Of a stretch of DNA of 42,547 bases, positions 32,143-40,735 are shown piece by piece. Every line of letters starts with the position of its first letter. Within the stretch, counting starts at the first letter, position 1. Position numbers and translations under genes: made by a program. Location: contig CAJMKD010000019.1 of assembly GCA_905213905.1 (NCBI GenBank), forward strand, positions 1-42,547, written 5' to 3'. The notes beneath the pieces were generated by a model. It saw only the letters and a list, made by a program, of their open reading frames with translations. It did no database searches and was not told where the DNA came from. This DNA comes from an uncultured Sutterella sp. Its GTDB lineage: Bacteria > Pseudomonadota > Gammaproteobacteria > Burkholderiales > Burkholderiaceae_F.

Positions 32143-33690
32143 TCAGATCGAGCGCATGGCGACGAGCCTGTCAAAAGCGCTTCGCATATCTGCTTTGACC
32201 AGCGTCGTGCGGTTGTCGTAAAGCGCACGGTAGCGTTTTACAAGCGCTTCATCAGGTTGGTAGCGGCCGTTTTCTTCGATGACGCGCGAAAGCGCTGCTT
32301 TCACATCGGAGACGCCGCCCGTTGCCCATGCGCCGAAGACGCAGTTCGTGAGCACCGCGCCGCCCGCATTGCGATAGCGAATGACTTCCGCGTCGAGCAT
32401 GTTTGCCTTGATTTGATTCCAGAGCTCATCGCGGCTGCCGCCTTCGGTGACGGTAATGCGCTTGAGCGGAACGCCCGCGGAGCGGTATAGATCCGCCACG
32501 CCCATGTAGTCGTAGCCGATGCCCTCAAGAACAGCGCGCCACATGACGAACTGATCGTCGTCCATGGTCATGTTGAGGAAGCAGCCGCTTGCATTCTTTT
32601 CGTCGCCGGCGCCCCCTGTGAGATAGGGGAGGAAGAGAACGCCGTTGGCGCCGGCGGGCACTTGCGCAGCGCCTGCGCTGAGCGTCCCGTAGTAGCTGCT
32701 CTCGCCGGGCTTCTGCGCGACGTTGTCCTTGAACCAGCGAAGCGCGAGCCCGCCGGTTCGAACGGTGCCCCAGTAGAAGTACGTGTCGGGCAGCGTTCCG
32801 GAATTGAAGATGAGCCCCATGCCGGGCTTGGAGAGTTCCGGAATGATGCCGTCGGTTGAGACGCAGAACATGGCGCAGGTTCCGGCGACGTCGACGCCCT
32901 GACCGGCTTCGAAGATGCCCGAGCCCAGCATCGACTGCATCGTGTCGCCAGCGCCCGCGAGAATCGGGGTGCCGGCAGGCACGCCGGTTTTGACGGCATA
33001 GGCTTCGCAGAGGCCGCCCACAATGTCCCAGGGCTTCAGAATGCGGGGCATGTACTTTTCATCAATGCCGAGAATGGAGAGCTGCTGCGCGGACCAGCGC
33101 TTTTCCCGCACGTCGAAGCCGAGCCCCCAGCCAGACATCGCGCCCCAGTCGATGAAGGCGTCCTTCGCTTTGAGGCCCGCGAGGTTCATGAGGATGTAGG
33201 GGGCGTTGTGCACGAACTTCACGCCTTTTTCAGCGAAAGCCGGCACGTTTTTAAGGAACCAGCGCGCAAACATGGCCGGGAACATGGGCGACGCTTCGGG
33301 GTTGCCCGTTTCACGCCCCCAGATGTCGAGGCCTTGCGCATTGATCGCTTCGACATCAGCCATTGTGCGGCTGTCGAGATAGTTGATGTAGGGCGTTACC
33401 GGGCGCGCATTTTCGTCGATGCCGACGATGCCGCAGATGATGCCGTCGCCCATGATGGCGGCAATGTCGGCCGGATCATGGCCTTTTGCGCGTATTTCGC
33501 TGACGACGGTGCGCATGCACTCGACGCAGTTTTCAAGATAGTTGTCGACATTCATCTGCACCCAGCCGGGTTTCGGATAGTCGATCTGCGTCGGAAGAGC
33601 GTGGGCGGCAACCAGCGAGAAGCTTTCGTCGTAGACAGCAACCTTCACGCTTTGCGTGCCGGCGTCAAAACCCATGTAGAGCTTGCCCAT
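32143..33690 (-). CDS. FGGY-family carbohydrate kinase, xylulokinase-like
   Basis: 515 residues. The N-terminal actin-like fold opens with YMGFDAGTQSVKVAVYD (phosphate 1 motif). A substrate-contact segment follows (YINYLDSRT), then GAGDTMQSMLGSG with the probable catalytic Asp, AGTCAMF, and the C-terminal ATP-binding LFLPYLTGGAGDEKNASGCFLNM and VTEGGSRDELWNQIKANMLD. It phosphorylates a sugar or polyol; xylulose is only the nearest guess. No transporter or isomerase gene adjoins it. AAAGG precedes ATG 33690. Confidence 0.82.
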   Translation of the reverse strand: MGKLYMGFDAGTQSVKVAVYDESFSLVAAHALPTQIDYPKPGWVQMNVDNYLENCVECMRTVVSEIRAKGHDPADIAAIMGDGIICGIVGIDENARPVTPYINYLDSRTMADVEAINAQGLDIWGRETGNPEASPMFPAMFARWFLKNVPAFAEKGVKFVHNAPYILMNLAGLKAKDAFIDWGAMSGWGLGFDVREKRWSAQQLSILGIDEKYMPRILKPWDIVGGLCEAYAVKTGVPAGTPILAGAGDTMQSMLGSGIFEAGQGVDVAGTCAMFCVSTDGIIPELSKPGMGLIFNSGTLPDTYFYWGTVRTGGLALRWFKDNVAQKPGESSYYGTLSAGAAQVPAGANGVLFLPYLTGGAGDEKNASGCFLNMTMDDDQFVMWRAVLEGIGYDYMGVADLYRSAGVPLKRITVTEGGSRDELWNQIKANMLDAEVIRYRNAGGAVLTNCVFGAWATGGVSDVKAALSRVIEENGRYQPDEALVKRYRALYDNRTTLVKADMRSAFDRLVAMRSI

Positions 33691-34007
33691 ATGCGTTCGT
33701 AGCCTTTCAGTGATTAATGTAATTGTGGGATTCTAAATCGTCTCGAATACGGCGGCTTTCGAAAAAAATTATTTTTCGGACGCGCCGACAGCTTAACGAG
33801 CAGGTGTCGCGATCCCTTCGATAAAATGGCTCGCGTTGATTTTTTGCGCGGCTCCCGCTTGGATGAGCGGCAGCGCGCAGCGGGCGCTGCCTTTGGGGCT
33901 GCGCTCGGCAGAAAAGCGATGGATAGAGACTGTTTCGTCCGAAGCAGGCGGGCCTCAGAAAGCGGCCTTTGCGGCAGAGCAGACGGAACCATGAACGGTT
34001 TGAACAG
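33691..34007. other. Divergent region between the sugar kinase and parE
   Basis: 317 bp. An A/T hairpin (CGAAAAA/TTTTTCG, 33760-33778) sits near the middle. I found no convincing promoter pair; TAAAAT at about 33822-33827 is a possible parE -10. A 63-codon frame from ATG 33826 ends inside parE, but has no ribosome site or conserved content and is not called. Confidence 0.5.
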
Positions 34008-35987
34008 ATGGCAGTGAGAACGAGCAAGGCGGAAAGTTACGACGTCAATTCCATTCAGGTGCTCAAGGGGCTTGAGCCCGTGAAGCAGCGTCCGGGCATG
34101 TACACCCTGACGGACAATCCGCTTCACATCATCCAGGAAGTGATTGACAACGCCAGCGACGAAGTGCTCGCCGGCTTCGGAACGCGCATCAGCGTTACGG
34201 TGGAAGCCGACGGTGCCGTAACGGTCGAGGACAACGGCCGAGGCATTCCGACGGGGATTCATCCGGAAGAGAAGGTGCCCGTCGTCGAACTCGTCTTCAC
34301 GCGTCTGCATGCGGGCGGCAAATTCGCCAAAGCCGAGGGGACGGGGCCCTACTCCTTTGCGGGCGGCCTGCACGGCGTCGGCGTTTCCGTCACGAATGCG
34401 CTTTCGACGCATCTGGTCGTAACGGTCTGGCGCAATGGCGAAGAAGCCACGATCGGCTTTCGCGACGGGTTTGTCGCCGAGCCGCTCACCGTGAAGAAGA
34501 GTCCGCGGCCGAAGTCCCAGACAGGCACGCGAGTCCGCGTTTATCCGAATCCGAAGTATTTCGACAGCCCCGATATTCCAGAGGCGGCGCTCGTGCGGCT
34601 CTTGCGTTCAAAGGCCGTGCTGCTGCCGGGCTGCGAAGTCGACTATCGAAATGAAAAGAGCGGCGCCGACGAACACTGGAAATACGAGGGCGGTCTCAAG
34701 GAGTATCTCCTCTCCGAGCTCAAGGCCGATCCGCTCATCGAGCCTTTTGAAGCCTCCGGCTTTGCCGACGAGCACACCGAAGGCTACTCTGCCGGCGAAG
34801 GGGCGAGCTGGGTTGTCTGCTGGACGGCAGAAGGTCCGCTCACGCGCGAAAGCTATGTGAATCTGATTCCGACGCCGCAGGGCGGCACGCACGAATCCGG
34901 CCTCAAGGACGGCCTTTTTCAGGCGATGCGCGCCTTTATGGACGCGCATGGGCTGCAGACGAAGGGCGTGAAGGTGCTCGCTGAAGATGTCTTCGGACGG
35001 GCGAATTTCATACTTTCCACCAAAGCGCTCGATCCGCAGTTTCAAGGGCAGACGAAGGAAAAGCTCACGAGCCGCGACACGCTTAAGCTTGTGAGCAGCT
35101 TCGTGCGCTCGCAGTTTGAATTCTGGCTCAACGACCACCTCGAGGACGGCAAGAAGCTCGCCGAGCACATCATCAGCCTGGCGCAGTCGCGCCAGCGGCA
35201 GGCGGCGAAGTATGAGAAGAAGAAAACCTCGAGCGTCGCTGTGCTTCCCGGCAAGCTCACCGACTGCGAAACCGACGATGTGAGCCGCAACGAGCTCTTT
35301 ATTGTTGAAGGCGACTCTGCTGGCGGTTCCGCCAAGATGGGCCGCGACAAGGAGTTCCAGGCCGTGCTGCCGCTGCGGGGCAAAATTCTCAATACTTGGG
35401 AAGTCGGCGCCGACGAGCTTTTCCGCTCCGATACGATTCACGACATTGCGCTCGCGATCGGCGTCGATCCGCATCACAAGGACGGCGATCCGGATCTCAA
35501 GGGGCTGCGCTACGGCAAGATCTGCATCCTTTCGGACGCCGACGTCGACGGCTCGCATATTCAAGTGCTGCTTCTCACGCTCTTTTTCAAGCACTTTCCG
35601 AAACTTATCGAACTCGGACACGTGTATGTGGCAATGCCGCCGCTCTTTCGTGTTGACGTGCCGAAGAAGGGCAGGAAGGCCGAGCGCAAGATCTACTGCC
35701 TCGATGACAGGGAGCTGCAGCGCACGCTCGAATCGCTCCGAAAGGAGGGCTTTGAGGATCAGCAGCTCAAGATTTCCCGCTTTAAGGGCTTGGGGGAAAT
35801 GAAGGCCGAGCAGCTTGCGGAAACGACGCTCAATCCCGACACCCGCCGTCTGCTGCCGGTGACTTTTGGCAGCGTGGCCGAAGCCGCGACGCGCTCGGTC
35901 ATGAATCTGCTGATGGCGGCCAATGAATCGACCGGTCGGCGCCTTTGGATGGAAGCCTACGGCAATCAGGTTGAGACGGACGTTTGA
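34008..35987 (+). CDS. parE: DNA topoisomerase IV subunit B
   Basis: 659 residues from ATG 34008 (MAVRTSKAESYDVNSIQVLKGLEPVKQRPGMYT); the frame extends to TTG 33969 without a ribosome site. GHKL ATPase motifs: EVIDNASDEVLAG, EDNGRGIPTGIHP, GGLHGVGVSVTNALS. TOPRIM features: LFIVEGDSAGGSAKMGRD, LRGKILN, DADVDGSHI. With ParC it decatenates daughter chromosomes. parC starts 17 bases later. Confidence 0.96.
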   Translation: MAVRTSKAESYDVNSIQVLKGLEPVKQRPGMYTLTDNPLHIIQEVIDNASDEVLAGFGTRISVTVEADGAVTVEDNGRGIPTGIHPEEKVPVVELVFTRLHAGGKFAKAEGTGPYSFAGGLHGVGVSVTNALSTHLVVTVWRNGEEATIGFRDGFVAEPLTVKKSPRPKSQTGTRVRVYPNPKYFDSPDIPEAALVRLLRSKAVLLPGCEVDYRNEKSGADEHWKYEGGLKEYLLSELKADPLIEPFEASGFADEHTEGYSAGEGASWVVCWTAEGPLTRESYVNLIPTPQGGTHESGLKDGLFQAMRAFMDAHGLQTKGVKVLAEDVFGRANFILSTKALDPQFQGQTKEKLTSRDTLKLVSSFVRSQFEFWLNDHLEDGKKLAEHIISLAQSRQRQAAKYEKKKTSSVAVLPGKLTDCETDDVSRNELFIVEGDSAGGSAKMGRDKEFQAVLPLRGKILNTWEVGADELFRSDTIHDIALAIGVDPHHKDGDPDLKGLRYGKICILSDADVDGSHIQVLLLTLFFKHFPKLIELGHVYVAMPPLFRVDVPKKGRKAERKIYCLDDRELQRTLESLRKEGFEDQQLKISRFKGLGEMKAEQLAETTLNPDTRRLLPVTFGSVAEAATRSVMNLLMAANESTGRRLWMEAYGNQVETDV

Positions 35988-36004
35988 GACCTAAGGGAAA
36001 AAGA

Positions 36005-38728
36005 ATGGCAAAGAACACCAGAAAAAAGACGGGTCTCGCCGACGCGCCGAGCCTTTTCGACAGCTTTGACGCGCTTGATGCGGCTGATGAATTCGAGTCG
36101 ATGGGCGGCGAAGCGAAGGAAAAGGCTGCGCCTGCGGCCAAGGCGCCGGACGACAAGCCGCTCGATGGCGGCATCAAGCTTCTTTATGAGGGCGACAATG
36201 CGCTCGCAACGCCGCTGGCTTCGTCAGCTGAGCCGCCGGCACTCGCAGAGCCCGTTGAATCGGATGCGCCTGCTGTCGCTGATGACGAAGCTGCCGGCGA
36301 ACCCGAAGGGGGTGATGCGCCTTCGGAAATATCGCTTGCCATGGCTGGCGACGCGGAAGAGGACGGCGCGCTCGTGCTGGCGCGCTACGCTTCGCAGGCG
36401 TATCTCGAATACGCGATGTCCGTCGTCAAGAGCCGCGCGCTTCCGGAAGTATCCGACGGGCAGAAGCCCGTTCAGCGCCGCATTCTGGTCGACATGGACC
36501 GCATGGGGATTCGCTGGGACGCCAAGAACGTGAAGTCCGCGCGTGTCGTGGGCGACGTGCTCGGCAAATATCATCCGCACGGGGATCAGTCCGTCTACGA
36601 TGCGCTTGTCCGCATGGCGCAGGATTTTTCGATGCGCTATCCGCTCATCGCGGGCGAAGGCAACTTCGGCTCCCGCGACGGCGACTCCCAGGCGGCCATG
36701 CGTTATACGGAAACGCGCCTGATGCCGATTGCATCGCTGCTTCTTGACGAAATCGATCAGGGCGCGGTTGAATTCGTTCCCAATTACGACGGCAACTTCA
36801 CCGAGCCCGTGGAGCTGCCCGCAAAGCTGCCCTTTGTGCTTCTCAACGGCTCTTCAGGGATCGCGGTCGGCATGGCAACCGAAATTCCTTCGCACAACCT
36901 GCGTGAAGTCGCCGCGGCGGCAGTGCTGCTGCTCGAGAAGCCCGAAGCAACGCTCGACGAAGTGATGTCGGTGCTGCCGGCGCCGGATTTTCCCTGCGGC
37001 GCGCAGATTATTTCCTCGAAGGCGGAAATCCGAGACATTTATGCCACCGGCCGCGGCAAGCTGCGCGTTCGCGCGCGCTTCCACTTCGAAGAGCTTGCGC
37101 GCGGACAGTGGCAGCTGGTTGTAGACGAGCTGCCGCCTGCCGCATCATCCAAGATCATTCTCGACCGCATCGAAGCGATCACAAATCCGAAGGTGAAGAA
37201 GGACAAGAAGTCGCTCTCGGCCAAGCAGCAGCAGGCCAAGGCCGCGATGCTGGCGCTTCTTGACCGCGTTCGCGACGAATCGGGCGGCGGCGTCCCTGTT
37301 CGGCTCGTCTTCGAGCCGAAGTCGAGCCGGACGGACCGCAGCGAATTCGTCAACATGCTTCTGACGCAGACGGAGCTTGAGTCGAACGTGCCTGTCAATC
37401 TCGTCATGCTCGGCATCGACGGCAAGCCCAGGCAGAAGACGCTTCTCGAAATTCTCAGCGAATGGCTGCAGTTTCGAATCGAAACAGTTCGCCGCCGTTC
37501 GCAGTCGCGCCTCGACAAGGTGCTCGACCGCATTCACGTGCTCGAAGGCCGTCAGCTTGTGCTCCTCAACATCGACCGCGTGATCGAGATCATTCGCACG
37601 AGCGACGAGCCCAAGCCTGCGCTCATGGCGGAATTCGGACTGACGGAAAGGCAGGCGGATGACATCCTTGAAATTCGTCTCCGTCAGCTCGCCCGGCTGG
37701 CGGCCATCGCCATTGAGAAGGAACTTGCAGCGCTCGGCAAGGAGCGCTCGCAGCTCGAGCGCGTCCTCGGCAATGAAGGCGCGCTCAAGCGCCTTGTCGC
37801 CAAGGAAATCAACGAAGCGGCCAAGACCTTCGGCGACGATCGCCGCACGCTGGTTGAGGAAGCAGAAACGGCGAGCGTCGAACAGAGCGTCGCAGACGAA
37901 CCGGTTACTGTCGTCATTTCAAAGAAGGGCTTCCTGCGTGCGCGCACGGGACATGGACACGATTGCGCGCTCATGAACTTCAAAATGGGCGACGGCCTTC
38001 TGTGCGCGCTCGAATGCCGAACCGTCGACAATCTCACCGTTGTCGATGACTTGGGGCGCGTTTATTCAATTGCCGTATCAAACCTGCCGGGAGCTCGCGG
38101 CGACGGCCTGCCGCTCTCGTCCTTCATCGATATGGAAAAGGGAGCGGATCCCATTGCTTACTTGGCTGGTTCGCCCAAGCGCGACATCATTTTTGCGACA
38201 ACAGACGGCATGGGGCTTGTCGCCTCGCTCGGCGATCTTGCTACGAGGCTCAAGGCCGGCAGAAGCTTCGTCAAGGTGGCCGACGGTCAAAAGCTGCTGC
38301 GCGTGATTCCGATAGGGCCTCGGGCGACGAAGCTCGCCTGCCTCTCCGAGGGCGGCCGCCTCCTCATCTTCGGCGTTGATGAAATCCGTCGGCTCGCTTC
38401 GGGCGGCAAGGGCGTGACGCTGATGCAGCTCGAACCCGGCGAAAGCCTGCTTGATGCCGTTGCTGTCGACGACCGGGGCGTTGTCGTCAAGGGAACGGGA
38501 CGCGGCGGCAAGCCGCGTGAAGCGCTGGTGAGCCGCAGAAGCTTTGCTGAACATACGCTGCGCCGCGCACGCAAGGGGCGCGCGCTTGATGTTTCGTGGA
38601 AGCCCGAGCGGCTCGAAGCGCTGACCGATGAAGCCGCTGGAAGCGGCGCTGCCGGTGCCTCGGGCGCAGCCAAAGCAAGCGGACTCGTATTGGAAGTGGT
38701 CGACGACAATGCGCCGACGCTTCTCTGA
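36005..38728 (+). CDS. parC: DNA topoisomerase IV subunit A, with N-terminal acidic extension
   Basis: 907 residues from ATG 36005 (AAGGG 7 bases upstream). The active-site Tyr is Y234 in AAMRYTETRL, against Y120 in E. coli ParC, so about 114 residues are added at the N-terminus. This extension is acidic and Ala-rich (SLFDSFDALDAADEFESMGG then low complexity). The breakage-reunion domain (ALPEVSDGQKPVQRRIL, GKYHPHGDQSVYDALVR), coiled coil and a beta-propeller C-terminal domain follow. The position of the quinolone-contact Ser80 is Gln195. It forms an operon with parE. Confidence 0.95.
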   Translation: MAKNTRKKTGLADAPSLFDSFDALDAADEFESMGGEAKEKAAPAAKAPDDKPLDGGIKLLYEGDNALATPLASSAEPPALAEPVESDAPAVADDEAAGEPEGGDAPSEISLAMAGDAEEDGALVLARYASQAYLEYAMSVVKSRALPEVSDGQKPVQRRILVDMDRMGIRWDAKNVKSARVVGDVLGKYHPHGDQSVYDALVRMAQDFSMRYPLIAGEGNFGSRDGDSQAAMRYTETRLMPIASLLLDEIDQGAVEFVPNYDGNFTEPVELPAKLPFVLLNGSSGIAVGMATEIPSHNLREVAAAAVLLLEKPEATLDEVMSVLPAPDFPCGAQIISSKAEIRDIYATGRGKLRVRARFHFEELARGQWQLVVDELPPAASSKIILDRIEAITNPKVKKDKKSLSAKQQQAKAAMLALLDRVRDESGGGVPVRLVFEPKSSRTDRSEFVNMLLTQTELESNVPVNLVMLGIDGKPRQKTLLEILSEWLQFRIETVRRRSQSRLDKVLDRIHVLEGRQLVLLNIDRVIEIIRTSDEPKPALMAEFGLTERQADDILEIRLRQLARLAAIAIEKELAALGKERSQLERVLGNEGALKRLVAKEINEAAKTFGDDRRTLVEEAETASVEQSVADEPVTVVISKKGFLRARTGHGHDCALMNFKMGDGLLCALECRTVDNLTVVDDLGRVYSIAVSNLPGARGDGLPLSSFIDMEKGADPIAYLAGSPKRDIIFATTDGMGLVASLGDLATRLKAGRSFVKVADGQKLLRVIPIGPRATKLACLSEGGRLLIFGVDEIRRLASGGKGVTLMQLEPGESLLDAVAVDDRGVVVKGTGRGGKPREALVSRRSFAEHTLRRARKGRALDVSWKPERLEALTDEAAGSGAAGASGAAKASGLVLEVVDDNAPTLL

Positions 38729-38827
38729 CGCGCTCTGAAAGGCCTGTGCGACGCGAGCGCATGCGCTTCATGTCGGACGGGCCGCTTTGCGATGCTTCTC
38801 GAAAAGCTTTTTGATGACCAATAGCAA

Positions 38828-40720
38828 ATGACGAAGTTCTTCAAAAGCCTCTCGGCCAGACTGCTTTGCCTCACCCTGATGTGGGTGAGCTTCATCGTCT
38901 GCTCGGTCGGCTACACGATGTATCTCAACTGGCAGCTCGAAGCGAGCGCTGCGGGCAGATTTACCGCCGCGGAAATCCGCTACAACCTATTTCGTCTGTC
39001 GCTTCTGACGCTGCCGAGCTACAGCAGCGAAGAATTCAATGCGGAGCTGGCGGCTGCAGAGGCGAACTTTCAGCGCCTGCTGAAGGGCGAGCGATGGCAA
39101 CCGCTCGAAGTGCCCGACACGGAGGAAATTCAGGAGCAGCTTCATCGACTCGTCTACCAGTGGGAGCGCGACCTGCGGCCACTTTTCGTTGAATCGCGGC
39201 AAAAGGCGGAGCCGGTGCGGCTTGCTCGTCTTTCACCTTATGCGGAAGAAATCTCCAAGTTTTCCAATCAAATTGAGCAGTACCGCGGCTATTACCTCTG
39301 GCAGCTGCGCTATCTGCAGATTCTGCTGATCGTTCTTGCGATCGGCAGCCTCTTCACGATCATCGCGCTTCTGCTGCGCTGGGTGATACGCCCGCTCGGC
39401 CATCTCGGCGAAGGCATCAACCGGCTCTCGGGCGGCGATCTTTCCGCCCGTGTTGTCGTGCCGAAGACGGAGGATGAAATCGGTCGAATTACGGCTGGCT
39501 TCAATCGCATGGCAGACCGACTGGAAGATCTTTACAACAATCTCGAGCAGAAGGTGGCTGAAAAAACAGCCGTCGTCGAAGAAAAGAACCGTCACCTGGC
39601 GCAGCTCTACGAAATGACAGCCTTCTTTTCCCGGCAGCGCACGTTCGCTGAGGCAACCGACGGCTTCGTCGAGCGCATCATCGGCTATACGGAAGCCGAC
39701 GGCTGCGCCATCACGCTTTGCAGCGCGAAGGGCGGTCCGGGCTCGATTGTTGCGTCCTGCGGTCTTTCTGCAGAGCTGCTCAAGCAGCTGACGACCGAGC
39801 ATATCGACGACCAATTCTGCGAACGCGTGCTGGCCAAGCACTATCCGCTTTGCGTGCATCTAGACCGCGAAGAGACGCCGCTGGCGGCGCTGCTTTCGAG
39901 CGCAGGGTTTGCCGCAGCGTACTGCTTCCAGGTGCGAAGCGCGATGGGCGACATCGGCGTTTATACGCTTCTTTTCCGCAAGGATCCGCAGCTGCCGAGT
40001 CAGACGGTGCAGCTCCTTGAGAGCATTTCGACGCATTTGGGCACAGCCATTGAAAATACGCGTCTTATCGAACGGGATCGGCAGTTTGCGGTGATTCAGG
40101 AACGGCAGCTTCTTGCGCAGGGGCTGCACGATTCCATTGCTCAGGCGCTCTCCTTCCTCAATCTGCAGGTGCAGCTCCTCGATGAAGGCATCAAGCAGAA
40201 GGACGATGAGCTGCGCGATGAGTCACTCTCGGCGATCCGCACGGGCGTCCAGGAATGCTACGAAGACGTGCGGGAGCTGCTCCTCAATTTCCGCGAGCGC
40301 CTGCACAAAGAAGGCTTTATCGACGGCGTGAAAACCGTGATTGACCGCTTCGAAGGGCAGTCGCATGTGTCCGTGCGGCTCAGCACTTCCGACACAGGGA
40401 GCGAACTCACGGAGCGCCAGAAGCTTCAAGTCATCTTCATTATTCAGGAAGCGCTCTCGAATGTGCGCAAGCATGCACAGGCCGAAAACGTAGATGTCCG
40501 CGTCGAGAATGCCGAGGATCTGACGGTGGAGATCGTCGACGACGGCATCGGCATTGACGAGAAGGTCGTCGAGGCGCGCCGCGGACCGCATGTCGGCCTA
40601 TCCATCATGTCGGAGCGCGCATCACGAATCGGTGCAAGCGTAACAGTGGAGAGAGCGAGTCCGCTCGGCGGCACGCGCGTAAAGCTCGTGCTTCCTGCGG
40701 CCGTGCGTCGGCCTCACTAA
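38828..40720 (+). CDS. NarX/NarQ-type sensor histidine kinase
   Basis: 630 residues. Two membrane helices (about 12-32 and 160-183) flank a helical periplasmic sensor. A P-box-like stretch (FTAAEIRYNLFRLSLL, about 44-59) resembles the nitrate-binding helix of NarX in its spaced Arg residues. A HAMP domain (WVIRPLGHLGEGINRLSGGDLSARV) leads to a coiled coil and a GAF-like region (about 260-415). The HisKA_3 box has His434 (AQGLHDSIAQALS), and the ATPase has NVRKHAQAENVDV, DDGIGID and GLSIMSERA. No response regulator adjoins it; a dead NlpC/P60-like gene starts 15 bases later. The ribosome site is weak. Confidence 0.85.
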   Translation: MTKFFKSLSARLLCLTLMWVSFIVCSVGYTMYLNWQLEASAAGRFTAAEIRYNLFRLSLLTLPSYSSEEFNAELAAAEANFQRLLKGERWQPLEVPDTEEIQEQLHRLVYQWERDLRPLFVESRQKAEPVRLARLSPYAEEISKFSNQIEQYRGYYLWQLRYLQILLIVLAIGSLFTIIALLLRWVIRPLGHLGEGINRLSGGDLSARVVVPKTEDEIGRITAGFNRMADRLEDLYNNLEQKVAEKTAVVEEKNRHLAQLYEMTAFFSRQRTFAEATDGFVERIIGYTEADGCAITLCSAKGGPGSIVASCGLSAELLKQLTTEHIDDQFCERVLAKHYPLCVHLDREETPLAALLSSAGFAAAYCFQVRSAMGDIGVYTLLFRKDPQLPSQTVQLLESISTHLGTAIENTRLIERDRQFAVIQERQLLAQGLHDSIAQALSFLNLQVQLLDEGIKQKDDELRDESLSAIRTGVQECYEDVRELLLNFRERLHKEGFIDGVKTVIDRFEGQSHVSVRLSTSDTGSELTERQKLQVIFIIQEALSNVRKHAQAENVDVRVENAEDLTVEIVDDGIGIDEKVVEARRGPHVGLSIMSERASRIGASVTVERASPLGGTRVKLVLPAAVRRPH

Positions 40721-40735
40721 AAAACGGTAAAGCAC

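Noticed and set aside
33826..34017. 63-codon frame overlapping the parE start
   Set aside because: No ribosome site, no conserved content; arginine-rich composition is typical of a shadow frame in GC-rich DNA.
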